This document shows, in pieces, positions 1-7,559 of a stretch of 43,077 nt of DNA. The position numbers and the translations under genes were made by a program. The notes beneath the pieces were generated by a model. It saw only the letters and a program-made list of their open reading frames with translations, did not search any database and was not told the DNA's origin. The DNA comes from a virus. Where the stretch lies: the IMG/VR virus record IMGVR_UViG_3300047357_000466, positions 1 to 43,077 of that record. One strand, given 5' to 3'. Numbering within the stretch: position 1 is the stretch's first letter; every line of letters starts with the position of its first letter.

Positions 1-1329
1 AGAGGATATGAAGGATTTTTATTTCAGGTAAAAGCAAAAAGAAATTCAGGAGAATATGGTTATTTTACTTCTGTTGTTTATTTAAACTCTTCAAGCTTTG
101 AAGTTCAAAACCCTAATCCATTTACTTTAGTTGATAGTTCTTTTTCAAAGTATATTGAGATTAAAGTACCTGCATTAATACACATGTCAGATGCTAACAA
201 GAATTTAGAATTTTCTGAAACTTTTTTTGGAACAGGAAGCGACGCAGTACTTTCAACTGCAAATTATGAAATATCTTTAGGATTAATATCTGAAGTTAAA
301 ACAGTTACTGGATATGATTATATTGAAATTGTTAATGAAAGAGAAATAACATTAGCACAGGAAGATGAGTTTGTAGATATAGCTGTTAATTTAAATGAAG
401 ATCCGGATGGAGACTTTTTTCAAATATATGGAACTAAAGACGGTTCGCAATCTGGTTTTGAGAATTATATTAATGGTAGAATAGAAACATCATCAGATGA
501 TATTACCGTTTTTTATGATGTTGAAGTTAGCGAACAAATAGGTTTAAATTATATAAGTACTTATCAATCAACATTCTCACAAGTTTCTAATTTTGATCAA
601 AACTTGATATACAGACCTGTAATTTTAAATTCTTCAGTAAGTAGTAACTTTTTATTACAAGTATCTATGAGAATTTATAATGAAACAGATAATACACAAA
701 TATTAAAAAGAGCTTCTTTAATATACAATAAGCCTAAGAAGTATGGTAAAAGAATGTCTAAAATAAATTTAAGTGGAAATTACTCTCCAACTGTAATTTA
801 TAATAAACTAGATAATACATCAGTTAATAGAGAAATTAATCAATTTGTTAACTCAGCTAGACCCGTTATTGGAGAAACTAAATATGTGCCTGTTGCTATC
901 AATGTATATGGCGTTGTTGCAGGATCTACTAATATAACACTACAAGGAACTGAAATAGAGTCAACAAATGAAATTGATTATTCTCAAAATGGAGAAGGAG
1001 AAATAACTTTATCTAAAGTTTCTGATAATTTTATTAAATTTAGCATTGCTAAACCGGCTGGAGATTCATTAGAGTCTATAAGTTTGGTTAATGCTGATAA
1101 TATTGTTTTAATTATTAAATCAGGAGTAGTAGAACAACAAATTAGCCACAATCCATCTTTTCCAGATGTTGATTTAGGAAATGGAGAAGTTTTATTTAAA
1201 GTAGAGAAAGCAGTCGCAACAAGATTCGATAGAAAAGATACTAATTTAAGTCAAGATAAATTTTATATTAATATAAAAAATGGAGAAACAGAATCTCTAT
1301 TATATCATGGTAAAGTAAATATTATATAA
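1..1329 (+). CDS. Phage structural protein, 5'-truncated (function unknown)
   Basis: The reading frame is open from the first base, so the gene begins before the window; the first in-window ATG at 184 is almost certainly internal. At least 442 residues are visible. The sequence is rich in Ser, Asn, Thr and beta-branched residues, with no predicted membrane segment, no coiled coil and no catalytic motif that I recognise. This composition is typical of tail, baseplate or fibre proteins. The stop codon shares one base with the start of the tail-tube-like gene downstream, so the two are probably co-transcribed late genes. I cannot assign it to a T4 gene product; a baseplate or tail-associated role is inferred from context only. 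Confidence 0.6.
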   Translation, partial: RGYEGFLFQVKAKRNSGEYGYFTSVVYLNSSSFEVQNPNPFTLVDSSFSKYIEIKVPALIHMSDANKNLEFSETFFGTGSDAVLSTANYEISLGLISEVKTVTGYDYIEIVNEREITLAQEDEFVDIAVNLNEDPDGDFFQIYGTKDGSQSGFENYINGRIETSSDDITVFYDVEVSEQIGLNYISTYQSTFSQVSNFDQNLIYRPVILNSSVSSNFLLQVSMRIYNETDNTQILKRASLIYNKPKKYGKRMSKINLSGNYSPTVIYNKLDNTSVNREINQFVNSARPVIGETKYVPVAINVYGVVAGSTNITLQGTEIESTNEIDYSQNGEGEITLSKVSDNFIKFSIAKPAGDSLESISLVNADNIVLIIKSGVVEQQISHNPSFPDVDLGNGEVLFKVEKAVATRFDRKDTNLSQDKFYINIKNGETESLLYHGKVNII

Positions 1330-1880
1330 TGATACTAAACAGTAGAAATAATTTATTTAATTTTAAATTTCCTCGTAAATTTATACCAGTTGAAGTGGCT
1401 GATAAATACAGGAAGTATTTAAATAGAATGCCTGGAAACTTAATCACAGAACCTATTGATTTTATTAATTATTCAATACAGGGTATTGCAATACCAGGAA
1501 TATCTTTTGATCCTGTTGAACAAGCTCCTAATGATGGTACTATAACATATCATAGAGGATCAATACCTATCCAAAACACAATTGACAGACAGTTTCAAGT
1601 AGAGCTACAATTATTGGATGGTTATATAAATTATTGGATTTTACAAGATACCTTGTTATACTATTATGCAAAGCAAACAAAAAAACCATTTTTAGACGAT
1701 TTAAAGCTTCAAATATTAGATGCTGAAGGAATACATGTTATGAGCGCTACTTTTGAAAAACCTATTTTAAATTCAATAACAGAGCTAGAATTAAATATGA
1801 GTTCTAATGTTGCAGAGTTTAACACGTTTACACTTAACTTTTATTATAATAAATTTAATTTAAAGTTAGAAATTGATTAA
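1329..1880 (+). CDS. Tail-tube-like structural protein
   Basis: 183 residues. The pattern resembles the T4 gp19 tail-tube fold: an N-terminal Asn-Leu-Phe-Asn-Phe segment, an IAIPGI turn near residue 54, a central DRQFQVELQLLDGYINYW segment, and a C-terminal run of beta strands ending in NTFTLNFYYNKF. Tube-type proteins of contractile phages (gp19, and the tube-like domains of gp48 and gp54) are of this size or carry such a domain. It overlaps the preceding structural gene by one base, which supports a tail role. No enzymatic motif is present. Whether it is the major tube protein or a tube-initiator or baseplate-tube adaptor cannot be decided here. Confidence 0.45.
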   Translation: MILNSRNNLFNFKFPRKFIPVEVADKYRKYLNRMPGNLITEPIDFINYSIQGIAIPGISFDPVEQAPNDGTITYHRGSIPIQNTIDRQFQVELQLLDGYINYWILQDTLLYYYAKQTKKPFLDDLKLQILDAEGIHVMSATFEKPILNSITELELNMSSNVAEFNTFTLNFYYNKFNLKLEID

Positions 1881-1891
1881 GATATATACTA
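1881..1891 (+). promoter_or_regulatory. Candidate late-promoter-like element GATATATACTA
   Basis: GATATATACTA lies directly before the ATG at 1893, in the short gap after the tail-tube-like gene. It resembles the GATATATAATA elements upstream of the head genes at 41400 and 41803. The distance to the ATG is very short, so a transcript starting here would be leaderless or begin inside the gene; this lowers confidence. Confidence 0.2.
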
Positions 1892-1892
1892 T

Positions 1893-2261
1893 ATGAAAAC
1901 ATTTTTAGATTACATGACAAAGGCTGATGCCACTGAAGCAGAACTTCAAATATTGCAAGAATCTTTGCAGTCAGAATGGACTAAATCTCTAGAAGAAAAA
2001 GTAGATTCTGCTCTTGAAGAATTTGTATCAGAGTATAAGAACGAGGACGGAACATACGATATCGAAAGACTTAATAATGAAATGACTAACGAAGGCATTT
2101 TAGGTTCTATTTTTGGAGGTCTTACTGGATTTGCTTTAGGAAAAACAATTGGTAAAGCAGTTGCTAAAGTATTAGGTATTGAAAAAGGAATAATGTATGA
2201 AATGCTAACCTCTCGATTAGTTGGTGCCGCTCTTGGTGCTGCAATCGGTAAAAAACTATAA
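1893..2261 (+). CDS. Glycine-zipper protein with capsid-targeting-like N-terminus
   Basis: 122 residues. The N-terminus MKTFLDYMTKADATEA resembles the T4 internal-protein targeting peptide (MKTYQEFIAEA type). Residues 1-67 are acidic and helical. From about residue 68 there is a hydrophobic glycine-zipper stretch (GILGSIFGGLTGFALGKTIG) followed by a second Gly/Ala-rich segment ending LGAALGAAIGKKL. Glycine zippers pack helices in membranes. An Asn-Glu-Gly junction (MTNEGIL) just before the zipper could be a maturation site releasing a membrane-active fragment. It follows a tail gene and precedes the RuvC-like gene by two bases. The function is unknown; a packaged, membrane-interacting ejection protein is an inference. 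Confidence 0.6.
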   Translation: MKTFLDYMTKADATEAELQILQESLQSEWTKSLEEKVDSALEEFVSEYKNEDGTYDIERLNNEMTNEGILGSIFGGLTGFALGKTIGKAVAKVLGIEKGIMYEMLTSRLVGAALGAAIGKKL

Positions 2262-2263
2262 GA

Positions 2264-2926
2264 ATGATTTACGTAGCAGTAGACTTCTCTTTAAATTCAC
2301 CCGGCATCTGTATTCACGACGATTCGAAAGATTCATACCACTTTGTGTCTTATATTAAAAAAGGACAAGGAACTAAAAAAGATCAAAAGAAACAAGAAGA
2401 TATTTCTCTTCTAAAAGACACTACATTAGTTTATCAGCCCGACTGGGATAAAAGTAATAACTATTCAAGCGCTGAAATATCTAAAGTTAAAAGATATTCA
2501 AGAACGGCTCAAGATCTTATCGATATTATATTAAAGATAACTAAAACTAAAGACAATTATATTATTGGTTTTGAAGGAACTTCTTTTGGTTCTAAGATGG
2601 GAACTAATAATATTATTGATATGGCAGCAGGTGCAGCCCTTCTAAAAGCTGAAATGCTAAACCAATTAGATGTTAAAGCTTTAGAGACTGTCGCACCTTC
2701 AACTATTAAGAAACATGCTGGTAAAGGTAATATGAATAAGACGATGCTTTGGAAAGTTTTTATTGATAATAATATAAAAGACCAAAAACTAGCATCCTCT
2801 AAACTATTTAATTATTGTGTTGATGAGATTGGAGAAGTTTCTAAGATCCCAAAACCTTTTGACGATTTGGTTGATGCCTTCTTCTTGAACAGCTTACTTC
2901 AAACGTTATTTAACCCTCAGGCTTAA
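2264..2926 (+). CDS. RuvC-like Holliday-junction resolvase
   Basis: 220 residues with an RNase H-like fold of the RuvC resolvase type. The first strand reads MIYVAVDFSLNSPG, placing Asp7 as the first metal ligand. A second acidic ligand, Glu104, sits in IIGFEGTSFGS, and the C-terminal KPFDDLVDAFF supplies Asp201 and Asp204. This Asp-Glu-Asp-Asp arrangement is the catalytic set of RuvC-family endonucleases, which nick four-way junctions in a two-metal mechanism. In T4 junction and branch clearing before packaging is done by the unrelated endonuclease VII (gp49), so this gene may replace it. It sits at the start of the recombination and replication block, upstream of gp32 and primase. Specificity for Holliday junctions is inferred. 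Confidence 0.75.
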   Translation: MIYVAVDFSLNSPGICIHDDSKDSYHFVSYIKKGQGTKKDQKKQEDISLLKDTTLVYQPDWDKSNNYSSAEISKVKRYSRTAQDLIDIILKITKTKDNYIIGFEGTSFGSKMGTNNIIDMAAGAALLKAEMLNQLDVKALETVAPSTIKKHAGKGNMNKTMLWKVFIDNNIKDQKLASSKLFNYCVDEIGEVSKIPKPFDDLVDAFFLNSLLQTLFNPQA

Positions 2927-2992
2927 AACTCTAAGCTTATATTACATATATGATAAAAAGTTTCAATAAACAATAAATAAAATAATAAAATA

Positions 2993-3178
2993 ATGAAAAA
3001 GAAAAAAATAGCCCCTGCTTACTTATTAAAACTTAAAGAGATTTTATTCTCTATGATTTCACAAAACAGAATAACAGAAACTGAAGCACTTGATGTTTTA
3101 AGAAAAGCGGGATTAGTAAAGCTCCCAGAGGCTGATGGATGGATGGATGAAGAAGGATCCACATACCGAAAATTATAG
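2993..3178 (+). CDS. Small hypothetical protein
   Basis: 61 residues, starting MKKKKIAPAYLLKLKEIL and preceded by an A-rich leader typical of this genome. The first two thirds look helical and basic (EILFSMISQNRITETEALDVLRKAG, resembling a short helix-turn-helix-like fold); the C-terminus is acidic (EADGWMDEEGS). It stands alone between the resolvase and the gp32 promoter region, with 66 bases before and 141 bases after it. I do not recognise the family. A small DNA- or RNA-binding regulator is possible but unproven. Confidence 0.55.
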   Translation: MKKKKIAPAYLLKLKEILFSMISQNRITETEALDVLRKAGLVKLPEADGWMDEEGSTYRKL

Positions 3179-3202
3179 AGATATATATTTTAAGATTATA
3201 TT

Positions 3203-3232
3203 TTGAAACCTTTTAAAGATTCATTGTATAAT
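3203..3232 (+). promoter_or_regulatory. Sigma70-like promoter upstream of gene 32
   Basis: A TTGAAA hexamer (3203-3208), an 18-base spacer and a perfect TATAAT (3227-3232) lie 88 bases before the gp32 start, inside the longest gap of this block. The same TTGAAA-N18-TATAAT layout occurs before the clamp candidate at 27347-27376. An early or middle promoter read by host RNA polymerase is the likely role. A GATATATATTTT element at 3180 lies just upstream. Confidence 0.5.
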
Positions 3233-3319
3233 TAATGAAAGTTTTTTAAAGGTACCTTAATGAACAATCAAAGATTTAAAGATTATTAACAAAATTAACG
3301 AAATTAAAGATTTAAAGAA

Positions 3320-4228
3320 ATGGCAGAATTTGACATTTTCAACTTAAGCGTAAGCGATGTTGAAACACACGACACACAAAGCACTAAAACGGATGTACTA
3401 TACAAGCCGAGTGCAGATCAAGGAAAAGATGGAACTTATAAAGCATTAGTACGCTTTGTTCCTAATCCAGCAAACCCAAGAAATTCACTAGTTAAAAAAT
3501 ACGTACACTGGTTAACAGATGCATCAGGTAATGGTCGATTAATTGACTCGCCTAGTTCTGTTGGCGAAAGTTGTCCAATTGCAGAAGCTTTTTTCAAATT
3601 AAGAAATAGCGATTCAGCAGTTGACCGTAAGATGAGTGAAAAATTAAAGAGACGTGAACAATACTATTCTCTTATTAAAGTAATTAAAGACCCTCAAAAT
3701 CCAGATCTAGAAGGACAATACTTAGTATATAAGTTCGGATATAAGATTAAGGAAAAGATTGACGAGGAATTAAAACCAGCTTTTGGTGAACCAACTCAAG
3801 TATTTGACCTCTTTGAAGGTAAAAACTTTGAATTGATTATCACAAGACAAGGTGAATACAACAATTACGACAAATCTAAATTCTCTGCAAGTACTTCAGC
3901 AATCACAGTAAATGGAGAAGCTGCTGAAAGAACAAAAGAGACTATGACAGCTATTAAAGCTGAATTAGATGCAGCACCATCATTAGAGCCTTACGAATAT
4001 AAGGTATGGGATGGAGATGCAAGAGATTTCGTAAACGGAATTTTACGTCAATACTTAAACCCAGGAGGTTCAATTGATGCAGTGGTTTCAAAACCTAAAG
4101 CTGCACCAAAGGCATCTAAGCCAGTTGAAGTATCTACACCAGTTGTAGAAACTACTTCAACAACAGAATCAACAAGTGCAGATAGTAGTGATGATCTAGA
4201 TTCTTTCTTGAATGACCTCGACATCTAA
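3320..4228 (+). CDS. 32: Single-stranded DNA-binding protein (T4 gp32-like)
   Basis: 302 residues, close to T4 gp32 (301). It coats ssDNA at forks and recombination intermediates and organises the replisome. Visible features: an N-terminal region before residue 35; an OB-fold core with KALVRFVPNPANPRNSLVKK (41-60), KYVHWLTDASG, GESCPIAEAF and the EGQYLVYKFGYKI strand; a Ser/Thr/Pro-rich linker (about 255-285); and an acidic C-terminal tail ending DDLDSFLNDLDI, the protein-interaction tail typical of gp32. Only one cysteine (Cys85) remains where T4 has the CPVC pair, so the structural zinc site appears to be lost. The last 17 bases overlap the primase start. A sigma70-like promoter lies upstream. 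Confidence 0.9.
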   Translation: MAEFDIFNLSVSDVETHDTQSTKTDVLYKPSADQGKDGTYKALVRFVPNPANPRNSLVKKYVHWLTDASGNGRLIDSPSSVGESCPIAEAFFKLRNSDSAVDRKMSEKLKRREQYYSLIKVIKDPQNPDLEGQYLVYKFGYKIKEKIDEELKPAFGEPTQVFDLFEGKNFELIITRQGEYNNYDKSKFSASTSAITVNGEAAERTKETMTAIKAELDAAPSLEPYEYKVWDGDARDFVNGILRQYLNPGGSIDAVVSKPKAAPKASKPVEVSTPVVETTSTTESTSADSSDDLDSFLNDLDI

Positions 4229-5339
4229 GATAGACGAAACATTAAAGCAAAAAATTAGAAGCTTAGTAAAGCAAGTTGTAGTAAACGAGCACACTGACCC
4301 TAATAAAAGAATGCTTAAGGAAATGCCAGGCCGTTTGAGCCTGGCATGCCCTTATTGTGGAGACTCTACAACAGATACACATAAGAAGAGAGGTAATATA
4401 TATTGGGATAGTTTACAGTTTCATTGTTTTAACTGCTCTGCCCATGGAGATGTTTATTCTTTATTAAAAGATCATCACGTAGGATTCAAAGATAGAGAAG
4501 ATTCTATTGCTATTATAGATTTCATACAGGAACATAGAATACAAGCAAACACTGTAGAAGTATTAGAACACGACATCTTTAAAAAGATATACGACTTAGC
4601 CCCAACTCGAGAAGAATTAAGTAAAACATTTGGATATAAAGAAATAGAAGTAGGAGATCCTGGTTATTTTTACTTAAGAGGGAGAATGCTATCTCATAAG
4701 CTTGAAAACTTTATGTATTCTCCTAAAGATAAAAGAATGGTTGTTCTTAATTTAGGCCCTAATAAAAAAGTTATAGGTTTTCAAACAAGAGCTCTTTCTA
4801 AATATAGAAATGCAAGATACCTAACGTATGATATTGAAAAAATATATCAAGAAATGAATAAAGATCTTGAAGTATCTGAAGCTGAATTGATAAGTCTTAA
4901 AAAAATATCTACTCTTTTTGGTATATTAAGAGTTGACTTACAAAGAACAGTAACCATGTTTGAAGGTCCTATTGACGCAATGTTTATGTCAAATAGTATT
5001 GGATTAGCAACCGCGGGTAGATCAACAGAAGAATTTGATGAAATACCAACAATACGTTATATGTTTGATAATGATAAAACAGGTAAAGAGAAGATGATGC
5101 AAAAACTTCGAAGAGGTAAAGAAATATTTATGTGGGGTAAATTTCTTAATGATACCAAGCTAGATTTAAAATACGATAAATGGCTAGACGGAGTTAATAA
5201 AGAAAATAGAGATAAATATCCTAAAGAATTAGGTGATTTAAATGATCTAGTACGAGTAGCATACTATTTAAAAGATGATTGTCTTAAAAATCTATCTGAA
5301 TATTTTAGTAATTCTAAACTAGATGCATTTTACCTATGA
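4212..5339 (+). CDS. 61: DNA primase (T4 gp61-like)
   Basis: 375 residues, near T4 gp61 (342). It synthesises RNA primers for lagging-strand replication together with the gp41 helicase. An N-terminal zinc-binding domain is evident from CPYCGDS (Cys46, Cys49) and CFNCSAHG (Cys72, Cys75). A TOPRIM catalytic domain follows: TVTMFEGPIDAMFM supplies the motif-1 Glu, and RYMFDNDKTGKEK supplies the acidic metal-binding pair. The start overlaps the end of gene 32 by 17 bases, suggesting translational coupling. The final ATGA overlaps the next small gene. A strong GC-rich hairpin lies within the zinc-domain coding region at 4323-4347. Confidence 0.9.
   Translation: MTSTSKIDETLKQKIRSLVKQVVVNEHTDPNKRMLKEMPGRLSLACPYCGDSTTDTHKKRGNIYWDSLQFHCFNCSAHGDVYSLLKDHHVGFKDREDSIAIIDFIQEHRIQANTVEVLEHDIFKKIYDLAPTREELSKTFGYKEIEVGDPGYFYLRGRMLSHKLENFMYSPKDKRMVVLNLGPNKKVIGFQTRALSKYRNARYLTYDIEKIYQEMNKDLEVSEAELISLKKISTLFGILRVDLQRTVTMFEGPIDAMFMSNSIGLATAGRSTEEFDEIPTIRYMFDNDKTGKEKMMQKLRRGKEIFMWGKFLNDTKLDLKYDKWLDGVNKENRDKYPKELGDLNDLVRVAYYLKDDCLKNLSEYFSNSKLDAFYL
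4323..4347 (+). other. Perfect inverted repeat inside the primase gene
   Basis: ATGCCAGGC (4323-4331), a seven-base loop and GCCTGGCAT (4339-4347) form a perfect 9-bp GC-rich stem in an otherwise AT-rich coding sequence, about 110 bases into the primase gene. No T-run follows, so it is not a standard terminator. It may be an RNA structure affecting gp32/primase mRNA, or chance. Confidence 0.4.
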
Positions 5340-5557
5340 CAAATAAAGAGATTAACGAAATGATAGATCATGAGTTTGACGAATTCGAACACGATCGAAA
5401 CCGTAGAAAAAATATTAAAGCTTTTTTAAAACTTAAAAGCTCTGTATATGATTTTACAGAAACTAAATTAACTATGACAGATCCTAAGTTTAAGAAAAAA
5501 CTTAATACCTCTGTTTATATTAAACACAAAAATAAAAATAATAATCAACTGTTTTAA
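5336..5557 (+). CDS. Small basic/acidic hypothetical protein
   Basis: 73 residues. The start overlaps the primase stop in an ATGA arrangement, so it is probably translated by coupling with primase. The N-terminal half is acidic (MTNKEINEMIDHEFDEFEHD), the rest is strongly basic and Lys/Asn rich (RNRRKNIKAFLKLK, IKHKNKNNNQLF). No membrane segment or known motif is seen. I do not recognise it. Its position between primase and UvsY suggests a replication or recombination accessory role, but the sequence itself does not show one. Confidence 0.6.
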   Translation: MTNKEINEMIDHEFDEFEHDRNRRKNIKAFLKLKSSVYDFTETKLTMTDPKFKKKLNTSVYIKHKNKNNNQLF

Positions 5558-5568
5558 ACTAATAATCA

Positions 5569-5997
5569 ATGGCAGATTTAAAAGATAAAATACTTAAATT
5601 AGACGAATATCTAGGAAGACAAAGATTAGATTGGACCGATAAAATAAAAGAGCTTACAATTAATTTAAAGAAAGGTGTAAACCTTGAAGAAGTTAGTTCA
5701 TTTTCATTAAGTTATCGACAAATATTAGTAGAACAGCTTGCATCTATGTCTAATAAAATGCGAGCTCAAAAAGCAACAGTTGATCAAAAATATAAAACAA
5801 AATGGATAGAATATTATCAATACGATTATAAGCTAACCGACAAGCAACGAGAAAGATTTCTTGAAGCGGATTTAGCAGAAGATAGACAGCTGCTAGATTT
5901 ATTAGAAACACAGAAGAGCTTTATTGAAGCTTCTGTAAAAACTCTTGACAATATGGGCTTTGCAATAAAGAATCGCCTCGATATGACAAGAATATAA
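5569..5997 (+). CDS. uvsY: UvsY-like recombination mediator
   Basis: 142 residues, compared with 137 in T4 UvsY. UvsY loads the UvsX recombinase onto gp32-coated ssDNA. The identification rests on length, an all-helical composition, and a C-terminal segment LDNMGFAIKNRLDMTRI (126-142) that matches the T4 C-terminal pattern ending in GFAIKHIQDMRAF. Residues 70-95 are basic (MRAQKATVDQKYKTKW), as expected for a DNA-binding helix. It lies immediately upstream of uvsW, as in T4. gp32, UvsX and UvsW partners are all encoded in this window. Confidence 0.75.
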   Translation: MADLKDKILKLDEYLGRQRLDWTDKIKELTINLKKGVNLEEVSSFSLSYRQILVEQLASMSNKMRAQKATVDQKYKTKWIEYYQYDYKLTDKQRERFLEADLAEDRQLLDLLETQKSFIEASVKTLDNMGFAIKNRLDMTRI

Positions 5998-6015
5998 AAA
6001 ATAGTTTCATGAAAA

Positions 6016-7524
6016 TTGGTACTAACATTAACAGATGATAATCAATTTCTACGAATTGATGATGCTACTGAACTTGAGTTAGAACAGATTACAATCTCCC
6101 TTACAAAAAGAATTGAAAGTTGGAGATTTAATCCGTTAGTAAAACGAGGAGTGTGGGATGGTTATGTCTCTTATATTAAAGATGACAAATGGATTCCAGC
6201 TGGACTATGGAGGCATGTTATACAAATTTGTAAAGATTATAAGATAGAGATTCAAATGAACGGAATAAAACGTTTAATTGATCCAGATATTAACGCAGAA
6301 GCATTTGAAGAATGGGCTCTTAATTTCTTTAAAGGTGCTGAGATAACTCCAAGAGATTATCAAATAGAAACAGCATATAACATACTTAAATTTAGAAAGT
6401 GTTTAGCGGAGTTGGCAACCTCAGCTGGTAAAACTTTAATTAGTTTTATGACTGTTGCATATATGCTAGAAAAGAAAAAAGCTCAAAAAATATTATTTAT
6501 AGTACCTAACGTATCTTTAGTTGTACAGGCCCATGAAGATTTTCATGAATATAATTACATGAATAAAGTTAATTTAAAGATTCAACAGATATATTCAGGT
6601 AAAAAAATTAAAAGCAATAAAAATATAATTATTGGTACTTATCAATCTTTAGTAAAAAAAGATAAAGAATATTTTAGTCAATTTGACGCTGTTTTAGTAG
6701 ATGAAACGCATAAGGCAAAAAGTGCATCTATAAAAACAATATTACAAAAATGTACCAACGCAAAATATAAATTTGGTCTTTCAGGAACAATACCTAAAGA
6801 TGGATCCCTTGATAAATTAACCCTTATGAGCCAGACTGGTCCAGTTATTAGTGAAGTCAAAGCAGCTTTTCTACAAAAACAAGGACATATTGCAAAATGT
6901 GCGGTTAAAATAATTCAGATGAACTATGCAACAGAAAATCAAAGACAAGCGTTTCAAGAGCTTGCGCAGAACAAATATGATAGAAAAGATGTTTTCCAAC
7001 TTGAGCAAAATTTTATTATTAATAGTGAACAACGCCTTAATTTTATTTCAAACGTTATTTCCAGAGTACCCAGGAATAGCCTTGTCCTTTTTCACAGGAT
7101 TGAACACGGTAAAAAATTATATGAAAAACTTAGACAAGAAAGCGATAAAAGAGTTTTTTATGTCGATGGTGGAACCAATACTGATATTAGAGAAGAATAT
7201 AAAAAGAAAATGGAAGCCGGTGAAGAGGTTGTCATCGTTGCGTCCTATGGTACTTTTTCAACAGGAATCTCGATTAAAAAAATCCACAACATATTCTTTA
7301 CGGAATCTTTTAAAAGTGAAGTGATTATCAGACAATCAATAGGACGTGGTTTAAGACAACATAAATCAAAAGACAAGGTTTTAATAATTGACTTTGTTGA
7401 CGACATTAGAACGCCAGAGTGGGATAATTATCTATATAAACATGGTAAAGCTCGCCAGGCAATATATAAACAAGAAAAGTTTGATTATAATATTAAAATA
7501 GTCAATTTTGAAGGAGATATATAA
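6016..7524 (+). CDS. uvsW: UvsW-like recombination helicase
   Basis: 502 residues from a TTG start; T4 UvsW has 503. It is a superfamily 2 branch-migration helicase that unwinds R-loops and remodels stalled forks. The N-terminal domain carries ESWRFNPLVKRGVWDGYV, matching the RFNPRFRYGNWDG segment of T4 UvsW. Motifs: PRDYQ (Q-like), LATSAGKTL (Walker A), VDETH (DExH box), FGLSGTIP (motif III), FSTGIS and QSIGRGLRQH (motif VI). An ATG at 6009 is in the wrong frame by one base within an AAAA run; deleting one A would give an MKLVLTLTDD start, so the true N-terminus may be affected by a homopolymer error. Otherwise TTG is used. Confidence 0.9.
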   Translation: MVLTLTDDNQFLRIDDATELELEQITISLTKRIESWRFNPLVKRGVWDGYVSYIKDDKWIPAGLWRHVIQICKDYKIEIQMNGIKRLIDPDINAEAFEEWALNFFKGAEITPRDYQIETAYNILKFRKCLAELATSAGKTLISFMTVAYMLEKKKAQKILFIVPNVSLVVQAHEDFHEYNYMNKVNLKIQQIYSGKKIKSNKNIIIGTYQSLVKKDKEYFSQFDAVLVDETHKAKSASIKTILQKCTNAKYKFGLSGTIPKDGSLDKLTLMSQTGPVISEVKAAFLQKQGHIAKCAVKIIQMNYATENQRQAFQELAQNKYDRKDVFQLEQNFIINSEQRLNFISNVISRVPRNSLVLFHRIEHGKKLYEKLRQESDKRVFYVDGGTNTDIREEYKKKMEAGEEVVIVASYGTFSTGISIKKIHNIFFTESFKSEVIIRQSIGRGLRQHKSKDKVLIIDFVDDIRTPEWDNYLYKHGKARQAIYKQEKFDYNIKIVNFEGDI

Positions 7525-7526
7525 GA
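7516..7526 (+). promoter_or_regulatory. Candidate late-promoter-like element GATATATAAGA
   Basis: GATATATAAGA overlaps the uvsW stop codon and lies 33 bases before the polyprotein gene at 7560. It shares the GATATATAA core seen upstream of the head genes. If real, it would give the virion-cargo block its own late transcription start. The evidence is a short AT-rich match only. Confidence 0.25.
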
Positions 7527-7559
7527 TATACGTAAATAAAATAAATAAAATTTATAAAA

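Noticed and set aside
184-1329. Start of the first gene at 184
   Set aside because: The frame is open back to base 1 with similar composition, so the gene is cut by the window edge.
6926-7324. Second + strand frame inside uvsW
   Set aside because: Lies fully inside the conserved helicase motifs of UvsW and has an unusual composition; a shadow frame.
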